Shown here: positions 5,360 through 12,984 of the stretch, one piece after another | Position numbering within the stretch: the stretch's first letter is position 1 | Layout of the letters: every line of letters begins with the position of its first letter | Assembly: GCA_023151335.1 (NCBI GenBank) | Contig: JAKLJF010000019.1 | Span: forward strand, 1 to 18,300 | Length of the DNA: 18,300 bases | From: Thermoanaerobaculia bacterium | Lineage (GTDB): Bacteria > Bacteroidota > Bacteroidia > Chitinophagales > Saprospiraceae | Reading direction: 5' to 3' | The notes under the pieces: model-generated | Databases searched by the model: none | What the model saw: the letters and a program-made list of their open reading frames with translations, nothing else | What the model was told of the DNA's origin: nothing | Position numbers and translations under genes: made by a program

Positions 5360-8278
5360 ATGGCGAATAACGACATACTTTCAAGGTTCGACATGGAACC
5401 GGGGAAAGGATTGGTTTGGGTGTCAAAACCAACCTCCGATGTCAGTGATGCCGAAGTCCTTGCCCTTGCCGAAGCCCGCAAATTCAAAGCGGACGCAGTT
5501 TATTTCCGGCGAATTGAAAATGAAAACCGCTCTGTACCACAGGTTTATATTTATGAGGGAGATTTTTCTGATAAAGACTTGGTTGAGACGCACAGAAACC
5601 TTTGGAGTAGCGGCGTAGTCCCTTTTTTCTACGTTATCACACCTTCTGAATTCAAGATTTTCAACTGCACAAAAGCAGTAGAAATATCTCGCAATGGCCT
5701 GACAGTTAGACCTTTGGATAAATTTCGATTGGCTGATGCAATTGAAAGGCAAAGGGTATGCGAAAAATTTTCAGCCAAACTTTTTGATAACGGCTCGTTC
5801 TGGGAAGAGCACCCGGAAATCCTTAATGTGGCAAATAGCCCTTACCAAAAATTGCTGGAAAGCCTTTTGAAAGCAAAGAAAAAACTGGAGCGCCGCCAAC
5901 CTACCCTCAACCCGACAACGATCAACAAGCTTTTGATTATCGGCTTACTGGTTCGTTATCTGGAAGAAAAAAAAGATGAAGAAGGGCGGGCAATGGGACA
6001 AGGTTTGTATGAAAAATTCGAAGGATGTTCCAGATTTACCGATATTCTTCGGACCAATCAGATCATTGCATTTTTGACAGAACTCGACCGGAAGTTCAAC
6101 GGCAAATTGTTCGACTTAAAAGATGCCGAAAAAAAGGAACTGGCGAATACCAACCTTGATTTTGCAGCAGCCATTTTCGACGCGAACCTCGATGCGCACA
6201 CCGAACAATTTGTCTTGTGGGATTTGTATGCATTCAACCACCTGCCCATCGAACTCATCAGCGGCATCTACGAGGCGTTTTTGAAAAAGGAAGATAGTGA
6301 CTCTAAAAAGAACAGGGGCGTAGTTTATACGCCACCTTTCCTTGTAAATGCGCTAATTGACGAATGTATGCCCCTCGACAAAGCGGAGGAGCTTTTTAAA
6401 AAAGAAGATTTCAAGGTGTTCGATCCCGCCTGCGGGTCGGGGATTTTTTTGGTCGCCGCACTCAAACGCATGGTACAATGGTGGGCAATCAACCGCTATA
6501 AAACGACGGGAAGAATCGAATATCCCGATATCCTAACCATCCAACGGATTACCAAAAACAACATTTTCGGGGCCGATATTGAGGAAGGCGCAACACTAAT
6601 CAGTATTTTCAGTCTCTGCATTGCACTTTGCGACAAGCTTTCGCCGATGCAAATCTGGAACGAGCTGCGCTTTGAGGATTTGAGCGAAAACAATATTCAC
6701 ACCGCTGATTTTTTTAAGATTTACAATCAATTTCAGAAAGGGCATTTTGACTTGCTCATTGGTAACCCGCCCTTCAATCCCCCCGCACCCTTCAACAACA
6801 AGTCATATCTTAAGCACGTCAAGGACAACTACAAAGTTGAACCAAGCCACCCGCTGAACGACGACAATCTTGCTCTTTTCTTCTGGGACAGAGCCGTACA
6901 TCTGCGGAAACCCGGTGGTATAATCTGTTTCATCCTGCCTTCCGGAGCTTGGCTTTACAACAACAACTCTCTTGAATACCGCCGGCACTTTTTGCAGCAA
7001 TTCCAGGTTGGCAAAATCATTGACTTCACACACCTGAGCGACAGACTTTTTCATCGCAGTACCAATGTCGCCGTTTGCGCCACTATTGCGACTGATCGGA
7101 CAGAAACCTTGCCTGCCGACCTGCTCCACATTGTGGTCAGACGAAGCAAAGTTGCCGAGGAACGTTTCCATTTTGAGCTGGACCACTACGATTTTCACAG
7201 GGTCAGCTACAAAACTGCGCTTGAAAGTCCTTTTGTATGGAAGGCAAACTTGCTGGGCGGGGGAAGGCTGCTGCGTTTGGTGAATTATCTGGGGAATTTG
7301 AGGAGCTTGGGTGAGTATTTGGAAGAAAAAAAAGGCGAACGTTGGGTTTGGGCAGAGGGATATATAATTGGCAAAGGCGATAAGCCAGCCGAATGGATTA
7401 CGGGTAAAAATACTGTTGATACTGAATCATTTACCGAAAGAGGTATAGGTAAAATCAAGATTGAAGATGCCACTCTCTTCTATAGGAATGCTGGGGAAAA
7501 CAAGGAAATTTTCAAACCGCCGCACATTCTCATAAAGGAAAACTTAGGGCAGGACTGCATCCCGATAGTGTTCTCGGAGGAATACCTTTGTTTTAAACAT
7601 GAAATTATAGGAATTCATGCAAAACAAGAGGATTCCCAAACACTTAAGAAACTATATCAAAACCTGACAAAAAATGCTAAAACAAACCGTTTCTTTCTTA
7701 TATCTGCCAGCACAAGGGCCGGAGTTTCAAGGTCAACATCAACTCTATTGAAAAATGATATTATGGGCCTGCCCTACCCCGAAAACCCCGACGACCTGCG
7801 ATTGGGCTATAGCGAAACCATCGTCCAAAATGACGTTCTTGAATATTACATCAAGTCAAATGCAAGCAGTGAAAACTCCCCGCTCAGTCAACCCGTCTCC
7901 AGGACGAAATTGGAAGAATATGGTGAGGTTTTTTGCAACATACTCAATCCGATTTACGAGCAAAACGGACAAAAATGGTTTGTTCAGAGTTTCTATGAAG
8001 GCGATGCCGCCATTGCTTTTGCATTTTGTTATGGCATGCCGCGAATAGATGTCTTGCCCAATCTCTTTGAAGGCGGCTTGCAAAACATCGAAAACATGAT
8101 TCAAAATAAAACCCACCGCAATATTCGGATTCACAGGGTTTTGCGTGAGTACCTTCATCTTGACGACTACGATGTGCTGCTTTTGATAAAGCCAAAATCG
8201 CTACGCTACTGGCTCAAATCAATCGCCCTGCGCGATGCCGATGAAACTTTTAACGACCTCAAACGAACCGGATTTTGA
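5360..8278 (+). CDS. N6-adenine-type DNA methyltransferase of a restriction-modification system
   Basis: A 972-residue enzyme predicted to methylate adenine in a specific DNA sequence using SAM. The methyltransferase core has motif X-like RGVVYTPP (319-326), motif I DPACGSGIF (355-363), ADIEEGA (405-411, motif II region) and catalytic motif IV NPPF (469-472), the order of the TaqI/Eco57I gamma class. Residues 160-315 are largely helical. The region after about 620 has a target-recognition-like layout (SLGEYLEEKKGERWVWAEGY near 649-668), and no separate specificity subunit is present, so specificity is probably built in. The first 110 or so residues form a separate alpha/beta domain (AVYFRRIENENRSVPQVYIY) without a clear catalytic motif. 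The downstream gene starts 2 bases after the stop and encodes the likely nuclease. Base composition is clearly more AT-rich than flanking genes, suggesting horizontal transfer. The recognition sequence cannot be read from the protein. Confidence 0.88.
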   Translation: MANNDILSRFDMEPGKGLVWVSKPTSDVSDAEVLALAEARKFKADAVYFRRIENENRSVPQVYIYEGDFSDKDLVETHRNLWSSGVVPFFYVITPSEFKIFNCTKAVEISRNGLTVRPLDKFRLADAIERQRVCEKFSAKLFDNGSFWEEHPEILNVANSPYQKLLESLLKAKKKLERRQPTLNPTTINKLLIIGLLVRYLEEKKDEEGRAMGQGLYEKFEGCSRFTDILRTNQIIAFLTELDRKFNGKLFDLKDAEKKELANTNLDFAAAIFDANLDAHTEQFVLWDLYAFNHLPIELISGIYEAFLKKEDSDSKKNRGVVYTPPFLVNALIDECMPLDKAEELFKKEDFKVFDPACGSGIFLVAALKRMVQWWAINRYKTTGRIEYPDILTIQRITKNNIFGADIEEGATLISIFSLCIALCDKLSPMQIWNELRFEDLSENNIHTADFFKIYNQFQKGHFDLLIGNPPFNPPAPFNNKSYLKHVKDNYKVEPSHPLNDDNLALFFWDRAVHLRKPGGIICFILPSGAWLYNNNSLEYRRHFLQQFQVGKIIDFTHLSDRLFHRSTNVAVCATIATDRTETLPADLLHIVVRRSKVAEERFHFELDHYDFHRVSYKTALESPFVWKANLLGGGRLLRLVNYLGNLRSLGEYLEEKKGERWVWAEGYIIGKGDKPAEWITGKNTVDTESFTERGIGKIKIEDATLFYRNAGENKEIFKPPHILIKENLGQDCIPIVFSEEYLCFKHEIIGIHAKQEDSQTLKKLYQNLTKNAKTNRFFLISASTRAGVSRSTSTLLKNDIMGLPYPENPDDLRLGYSETIVQNDVLEYYIKSNASSENSPLSQPVSRTKLEEYGEVFCNILNPIYEQNGQKWFVQSFYEGDAAIAFAFCYGMPRIDVLPNLFEGGLQNIENMIQNKTHRNIRIHRVLREYLHLDDYDVLLLIKPKSLRYWLKSIALRDADETFNDLKRTGF

Positions 8279-8280
8279 CC

Positions 8281-8958
8281 ATGCAAGATATTTCCCCACC
8301 CAACAACGTCCCTTTTCAAAATATCCTCAAAGGCTCGTCTTCGACCGGCTATGTGGAGAAATTGATTTTGTTTTTGGAGAAATATCTGCCCGATTTCGCA
8401 AAAGAAAGAAAGGTGAATGGAGATATGAGTGAAAACGACTTGACCGAACAACTTTATCTACATCTGACTCGAAAAGCAAAATTTAACCCGGAAATGATTG
8501 AGTATGACTACGTTTTTCAACCAGAAAAATCGCAAAAACAAAAAAAGCAGAAAGGACATCCCAAAAGAATGGACATTGCCGCACGATTGAATACTGCTGA
8601 TGTAAACATGGAAGTCATTTACTGTATCGAAGCAAAAAAACTCCCAACCCCCGGAAGCAACAGGATGAAAGAATACGTCTCGGGTGAAGGCGGCGCTATC
8701 GAACGCTTTAAAAAAGAAGCGCACGGCTTAGACGATATAGGAAACTTACTTGAAAACAATGGCATCATCGCCTACATCACGGAAAATAGTTTTACTTATT
8801 GGCTCGATCAGGTCAATCAGTGGATTTCTGATCAAGGTTGGCTGGATTCGGAAAAACTTAAAGTAGAGTATTGGGCTTCGATTGGCAGATTGAGTTCCGA
8901 GCATCAAAGGGTTTCCGGCTGTGATTTGTACTTAAATCATTTTTGGGTTCAGATTTAG
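8281..8958 (+). CDS. Predicted PD-(D/E)XK restriction endonuclease subunit
   Basis: A 225-residue protein whose likely start is the ATG at 8281, 2 bases after the methyltransferase stop; a TTG at 8275 is also in frame. The nuclease signature is KRMDIAARL (Asp98), then CIEAKKL with Glu117 and Lys119: the D...ExK arrangement of PD-(D/E)XK enzymes, with metal-binding acidic residues and catalytic lysine. An acidic helix SENDLTEQLYLHL (50-62) supplies the usual upstream Glu (probably Glu56). GEGGAIERFKKEAHG (135-149) looks like the conserved region after the core. A lysine-rich stretch (82-96) precedes Asp98. Pairing with the methyltransferase strongly suggests it cleaves the unmethylated form of the same site, but this is inferred. 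At 8401-8460 I counted 21 G/C of 60, against 47 of 60 at 11881-11940 in a host-like gene. Confidence 0.75.
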   Translation: MQDISPPNNVPFQNILKGSSSTGYVEKLILFLEKYLPDFAKERKVNGDMSENDLTEQLYLHLTRKAKFNPEMIEYDYVFQPEKSQKQKKQKGHPKRMDIAARLNTADVNMEVIYCIEAKKLPTPGSNRMKEYVSGEGGAIERFKKEAHGLDDIGNLLENNGIIAYITENSFTYWLDQVNQWISDQGWLDSEKLKVEYWASIGRLSSEHQRVSGCDLYLNHFWVQI

Positions 8959-9063
8959 TACTTCTTTGCCTGTCAAGCAGGCCGGAGGAACGTTCGCAGC
9001 ACATCAAATAACCGCCAATCCCGGCAATTTTATGAAATTTGTCGCTTTCAAACCTGGCTCGAT

Positions 9064-10728
9064 ATGTTTAAAATTCCCGCTGCGCTTACCCTGTTTCTGT
9101 TGCTCCTGTCCTGTGCCGGCCCGAAAGGGACGCAATCAGGGGCAGGCAAAACACCGTTTCTCTGGCAAAATGCCAACCTGTATTTCCTGCTGACCGACCG
9201 TTTTTACAACGGCGATCCGGCTAACGACGTCAACTTCGGCCGTACCGCCACACCGGCCAAACTGCGCGGCTTTATGGGCGGCGACATAAAAGGCATCACC
9301 CAAAAAATAGAAGAAGGGTATTTCGACCGGCTCGGCGTTACGGCCATCTGGTTCACTCCCGTCGTAGAGCAAATTCACGACAAGGTGGACGAAGGTACCG
9401 GCGCAACTTATGGTTTTCACGGCTACTGGGCCAAAGACTGGACCCGGCTCGACCCCAACTTCGGAACCGAAGCAGAGCTGGCTGAACTGGTGGACAAAGC
9501 CCACCAGCGCGGCATCCGCGTTGTATTTGACGTGGTGATCAACCACACCGGGCCAGCCACAGAGCAGGACCCTGTGTGGCCCTCCGAATGGGTACGCACC
9601 AGCCCGCAATGCACGTACAGAGGATATGAATCCACAATAGAATGTACGCTGGTCAAAAACCTGCCCGACATTAAAACGGAAAGCAACAGTCCGGTTGACT
9701 TGCCCCCGGCCTTGCTGGACAAATGGAAAAAAGAAGGCCGGCTCGAAAAGGAACTGGCCGAACTCGACGCTTTTTTCAAACGCACCGGTTACCCCCGCGC
9801 GCCGCGGTTTTACATCATCAAATGGCTGACCGACTACGTGCGCCGTCACGGCATCGACGGCTACCGCTGCGATACCGCCAAACACGTGGAAGAAAGCGTT
9901 TGGGCCGAATTGCTCAAAGAAGCCGAAAAAGCCTTTGCCGACTGGAAAAAAGCCCATCCCGATAAAGTGCTCGACAACAACCCCTTTTATATGGTCGGGG
10001 AAGTGTACGGATACAATATTTCGGGCGGTCACCTGTTCGATTTCGGCGACCGGAAGGTGGACTTTTTTAGCCAGGGATTCAATCATCTCATCAATTTCGA
10101 ATTCAAAGGCGACGCGCAAAAAGCTTATGAGCCCATTTTTTCCAAATACTCCAGCCTGCTGAACAGTCAACTTGCCGGCAAGGGAGTGCTCAATTACATC
10201 AGCTCGCACGACGACGGCGGACCTTTCGACAAGGAACGGCAGAAACCTTTCGAAGCGGGAACCAAGTTATTGCTCTGCCCCGGCGCCGCGCAGACCTATT
10301 ACGGCGACGAAACGGCGCGCCCGCTTATCATTCCCGGTACCGAGGGCGACGCTACCCTGCGCTCCTTTATGAATTGGGACGAACTGAACGGCAACAGTAC
10401 CCGAAACGGCTATCGCGTAACAGAAGTGCTCGAGCACTGGCAAAAACTCGGGCGCTTCCGAAAGGCCCATCCGGCAGTGGGCGCCGGTGTTCACACCATG
10501 ATTTCCGCTTCGCCCTATGTGTTTAAACGGGAGTACCGCTCCAAAAAATTTACCGATATAGTAGTAGCCGGACTGGATTTGGCCAAAGGCAAAAAAGAGA
10601 TCAACGTACGGGGCGTTTTTGCCGACGGCACGACGCTGCAGGACTATTATTCCGGCCAAACGCTGACAGTATCCGGCGGCAAGGCCACGGTGAATTCCCC
10701 ATTCGGAATTGTGCTGCTGGGAAAGTGA
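9064..10728 (+). CDS. Lipoprotein alpha-amylase, GH13 family (MalS-like)
   Basis: A 554-residue alpha-1,4-glucan hydrolase. It begins with a lipoprotein signal, lipobox LLLSC (Cys17), so it is probably anchored in the envelope. The start of the barrel, NANLYFLLTDRFYNGDPAND (37-56), resembles E. coli MalS (GH13_19), as do GGDIKGITQK and YGFHGYWAKDWTRLD. GH13 region I is DVVINH (156-161). Region II is GYRCDTAKH with nucleophile Asp270. Region III is MVGEVYG with acid/base Glu313. Region IV is SHDD (381-384), giving the transition-state Asp. The C-terminal residues 490-554 form the small beta domain. No SusC/SusD transporter genes flank it, so it is not in a visible starch-utilisation locus. A long open frame on the opposite strand (9136-10209) is a codon-bias shadow. 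Confidence 0.93.
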   Translation: MFKIPAALTLFLLLLSCAGPKGTQSGAGKTPFLWQNANLYFLLTDRFYNGDPANDVNFGRTATPAKLRGFMGGDIKGITQKIEEGYFDRLGVTAIWFTPVVEQIHDKVDEGTGATYGFHGYWAKDWTRLDPNFGTEAELAELVDKAHQRGIRVVFDVVINHTGPATEQDPVWPSEWVRTSPQCTYRGYESTIECTLVKNLPDIKTESNSPVDLPPALLDKWKKEGRLEKELAELDAFFKRTGYPRAPRFYIIKWLTDYVRRHGIDGYRCDTAKHVEESVWAELLKEAEKAFADWKKAHPDKVLDNNPFYMVGEVYGYNISGGHLFDFGDRKVDFFSQGFNHLINFEFKGDAQKAYEPIFSKYSSLLNSQLAGKGVLNYISSHDDGGPFDKERQKPFEAGTKLLLCPGAAQTYYGDETARPLIIPGTEGDATLRSFMNWDELNGNSTRNGYRVTEVLEHWQKLGRFRKAHPAVGAGVHTMISASPYVFKREYRSKKFTDIVVAGLDLAKGKKEINVRGVFADGTTLQDYYSGQTLTVSGGKATVNSPFGIVLLGK

Positions 10729-10750
10729 AGGCGGCATTTCACGGTCAGGG

Positions 10751-10788
10751 TAACGTTTACGAAACTTTTAAAAGTTTCGTAAACGTTA
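10751..10788. terminator. Perfect 38-base palindrome, possible terminator
   Basis: Bases 10751-10769 are the exact reverse complement of 10770-10788: 19-base arms with no spacer, centred on TTTTAAAA. With a small bulge the pairing extends outwards (GGG at 10748-10750 against CCC near 10793-10795). It lies 22 bases after the amylase stop, so a transcription end is the simplest role. It also contains GTTTACGAAA and its complement, similar to the decamer family at 620 and 3229. A dimeric regulator-binding site is the alternative. Confidence 0.7.
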
Positions 10789-10935
10789 GTTACCCCTGTT
10801 CAACTTTGACGCTGTATGAATAGACCTATTCTTTTCCGCCAATTGTGTCTCTGAATTATTTACGACTTTCGCGCCGTCTGGTCCGCATTTTAGTATGCTG
10901 ACCGGCAGGTAATCACACACCGTCCACCGTCCACC

Positions 10936-12318
10936 ATGTTTTCAAGCAACACCTACCAATCCCGCCGCGACCGGCTCAAGAAAGACCTGAAATCGGGTCT
11001 GCTGCTCTTTTTGGGCAACCAGGAAGTAGGCATGAACTACGCCGGCAATACCTACCATTTCAGGCAAGACAGCAACTTCCTTTACTTTTTCGGCATCGAT
11101 AAGCCGGGACTGGCCGCGGTGATCGATATCGACGCCAACCGGGAAATCCTTTTCGGCGACGAACTGAGCATGGAGGATATCGTATGGACAGGCGCCATGC
11201 CCACCCAGAAAGAACTGGCGGCCCGGGTAGGAATCCGGGAAGTTTTGCCCTTCCGGCGTTTACTGCCGTATGTCAAAAAAGCCAAAAAAGCCGGCCAACC
11301 CGTGCATTTTCTGCCCCCCTACCGGCACGACAATATGCTTTGGCTGAAAGAAGCCCTGAACATACCCGTGCCCAGGCAAAAAAATGCAGCCTCGGAAGCT
11401 TTTATCCGGGCTATTGTGGCGCAACGCGCGCACAAATCGGCGGAAGAGATCGCCGAAATGGAGCGTGCGGTGAACCTCTCTGGCGCCATGCACGTGGCTG
11501 CCATGAAAGCCGCCCGCGAGGGTATGGTGGAAGCCGAACTGGCAGGGCTGGTAGAGGGAATGGCCGTTGCCGGCGGCGGGCACCTGTCGTATGCCGTCAT
11601 CCTCAGTGTGAACGGTCAGATATTACACAACCACTACCACGGCAATACGCTGCATAAAGGCCGGATGGTGCTCGGCGATTTTGGCGCCGAAACGGCCATG
11701 CACTACGCCGGCGATATTACCCGTACTTTTCCGGTGGCCTCCAAATTTACGACCAAACAACGGGAAATATACGAGATCGTGCTCGACGCCGAAGTCGGCG
11801 CCATTGCGTCGCTGCGTCCGGGCCTGACCTATAAATCGGTGCACCTTGCCGCGGCGCGCCGAATGGCCGAAGGCCTGAAAGCCCTCGGCCTGATGCAGGG
11901 CGACCTCGACGAGGCCGTGGCGCAGGGCGCGCACGCGCTCTTTTTCCCGCATGGCCTGGGGCACATGATCGGCCTGGACGTACACGATATGGAGGATCTG
12001 GGCGAAAACTTCGTGGGCTATTCCGCCGCTGTGCAACGCAGTGCACAGTTTGGCACCGCTTATCTGCGCCTGGCCCGCGAGTTGGAACCGGGTTTCGTGC
12101 TGACCGTTGAACCGGGTATTTATTTCATCCCGCAATTGATCGATCAATGGCGCCGGCAGAAAAAATTTATGCAATTCATCAATTATGCAGCATTGAAAAA
12201 ATACCGCGATTTCGGTGGCATCCGCGTTGAGGATAACGTGCTGATCACGGAAACGGGACACCGCGTTTTGGGTGAGCCGATCCCGAAAACGGTGGAGGAT
12301 GTGGAACGGCTCCGGTAG
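10936..12318 (+). CDS. Xaa-Pro aminopeptidase (M24B family)
   Basis: A 460-residue metallopeptidase that removes an N-terminal residue preceding proline. The N-terminal domain (1-165) is the aminopeptidase P type, with RQDSNFLYFFGIDKPG. The pita-bread catalytic domain has all five metal ligands: Asp248 (GDFGAE), Asp260 (AGDITRTF), His343 (HGLGHMIGLDVHD), Glu392 (TVEPGIY) and Glu432 (IRVEDN), plus the HNHYHG loop (231-236). No signal peptide is present, so it is cytoplasmic. The ATG at 10936 is preceded by a short direct repeat of CACCGTC (10917-10933) instead of a ribosome-binding site. Length and motifs are complete. Confidence 0.95.
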   Translation: MFSSNTYQSRRDRLKKDLKSGLLLFLGNQEVGMNYAGNTYHFRQDSNFLYFFGIDKPGLAAVIDIDANREILFGDELSMEDIVWTGAMPTQKELAARVGIREVLPFRRLLPYVKKAKKAGQPVHFLPPYRHDNMLWLKEALNIPVPRQKNAASEAFIRAIVAQRAHKSAEEIAEMERAVNLSGAMHVAAMKAAREGMVEAELAGLVEGMAVAGGGHLSYAVILSVNGQILHNHYHGNTLHKGRMVLGDFGAETAMHYAGDITRTFPVASKFTTKQREIYEIVLDAEVGAIASLRPGLTYKSVHLAAARRMAEGLKALGLMQGDLDEAVAQGAHALFFPHGLGHMIGLDVHDMEDLGENFVGYSAAVQRSAQFGTAYLRLARELEPGFVLTVEPGIYFIPQLIDQWRRQKKFMQFINYAALKKYRDFGGIRVEDNVLITETGHRVLGEPIPKTVEDVERLR

Positions 12319-12344
12319 CCCGGGTTTTTATGCCGGCCCGGTCC

Positions 12345-12360
12345 CGGCCATTTATGGCCG
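12345..12360. terminator. Short stem-loop after the aminopeptidase gene
   Basis: CGGCCA, loop TTTA, TGGCCG forms a 6-base-pair stem 26 bases past the stop codon. It is followed by six A residues rather than T residues on the plus strand, so it is not a textbook intrinsic terminator. Confidence 0.35.
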
Positions 12361-12462
12361 AAAAAACAAGCCAAAATCAAATGGGAAATGAAGTGACCCG
12401 AATGCGCACAGCATCCAAAATATTTTGACGAAGAAAATATTTGTCTTTTTCCCGGCGAGCGC

Positions 12463-12499
12463 TTGTTCCCGCCGGAGAACCGGCAACCGGCGGGAACAA
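12463..12499. terminator. 13-bp stem-loop between convergent genes
   Basis: TTGTTCCCGCCGG (12463-12475) pairs perfectly with CCGGCGGGAACAA (12487-12499) around an 11-base loop. It lies between the plus-strand aminopeptidase and the end of the minus-strand gene at 12509, the expected place for a shared, bidirectional transcription end. No strong T-tract is seen on either strand. Confidence 0.6.
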
Positions 12500-12508
12500 C
12501 GTTAAGAT

Positions 12509-12871
12509 TCAGGCCGCTGCCTTGGCTTTATTGAGCATACCCTGCAGGAAACCGCCAATGCCGCCGCCGGCGCCGCCCAGCACGCCACCACCCAATACGG
12601 AGCCCAGCAAACCGCCGGCTGTTTCGCCGCCCAATACGGCGCCGAGAATCGACCCAAGGCCAGGATCGCCCGTCGCGCTGGCCAGACCACCCAGAACGCC
12701 GCCACCCAACAGGCCCGACAGCGCGCCATCTTTAGGCGTTTGTTTCAGAAAAATACCGGCAAGGGCGCTGATAAGCGGCACCGCCCAGGTAGCTGAACCG
12801 GCGGGCAGAAATTTATTGACCAGAAAACCTGCAACGAGAGTAATTGCTGATGAAAGTAAGGTGTTTTTCAT
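12509..12871 (-). CDS. Small glycine-zipper hydrophobic protein, unknown function
   Basis: A 120-residue protein with no recognisable enzyme motif. Residues 1-22 (MKNTLLSSAITLVAGFLVNK) form a hydrophobic segment that could be a membrane anchor or signal, followed by a second hydrophobic stretch (AVPLISALAGIFL). Residues 50-112 are glycine-rich with repeated GG-x-LGG and LGS-x-LGG units, a glycine-zipper pattern known from membrane-packing or oligomer-forming helices; the end is LNKAKAAA. Long open frames also occur on the opposite strand here because of the repetitive codons. I prefer the minus strand for three reasons: its N-terminus is plausible, a good -7 element lies upstream, and the hairpin at 12463-12499 lies at its 3' end. 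Function is unknown. Confidence 0.65.
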   Translation of the reverse strand: MKNTLLSSAITLVAGFLVNKFLPAGSATWAVPLISALAGIFLKQTPKDGALSGLLGGGVLGGLASATGDPGLGSILGAVLGGETAGGLLGSVLGGGVLGGAGGGIGGFLQGMLNKAKAAA

Positions 12872-12929
12872 AACAGTGGTGATTCGTTTTGCGATGTAAT
12901 AAATTACTGAATAATTATGCCGGTTCCGG

Positions 12930-12937
12930 CAAATGTA
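12930..12937 (-). promoter_or_regulatory. Candidate -7 element TACATTTG for the 12871 gene
   Basis: On the minus strand this reads TACATTTG, a perfect TAnnTTTG match 58 bases before the ATG at 12871. The upstream element is weak (TGTG about 18 bases away). Confidence 0.5.
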
Positions 12938-12984
12938 GCCAAATTTATATTAAACACAGAAATTAATGTTAACTGACTTTCAGG

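Noticed and set aside
5182..9063. Target-site duplications or an integrase bounding the restriction cassette
   Set aside because: No direct repeats, tRNA or recombinase gene could be seen in 5182-5359 or 8959-9063; the transfer claim rests on composition only.
9136..10209. A 357-codon open frame antisense to the amylase
   Set aside because: It lies wholly inside a gene with all catalytic motifs intact, lacks recognisable domains, and is explained by GC-rich codon bias.
11623..12261. A 212-codon minus-strand frame inside the aminopeptidase gene
   Set aside because: All five metal ligands of the plus-strand enzyme are present, so the minus frame is a shadow.
12441..12899. A 152-codon proline-rich frame on the plus strand
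   Set aside because: It is the mirror of glycine codons of the minus-strand protein, has no signal or domain, and overlaps the hairpin and the minus-strand promoter region.
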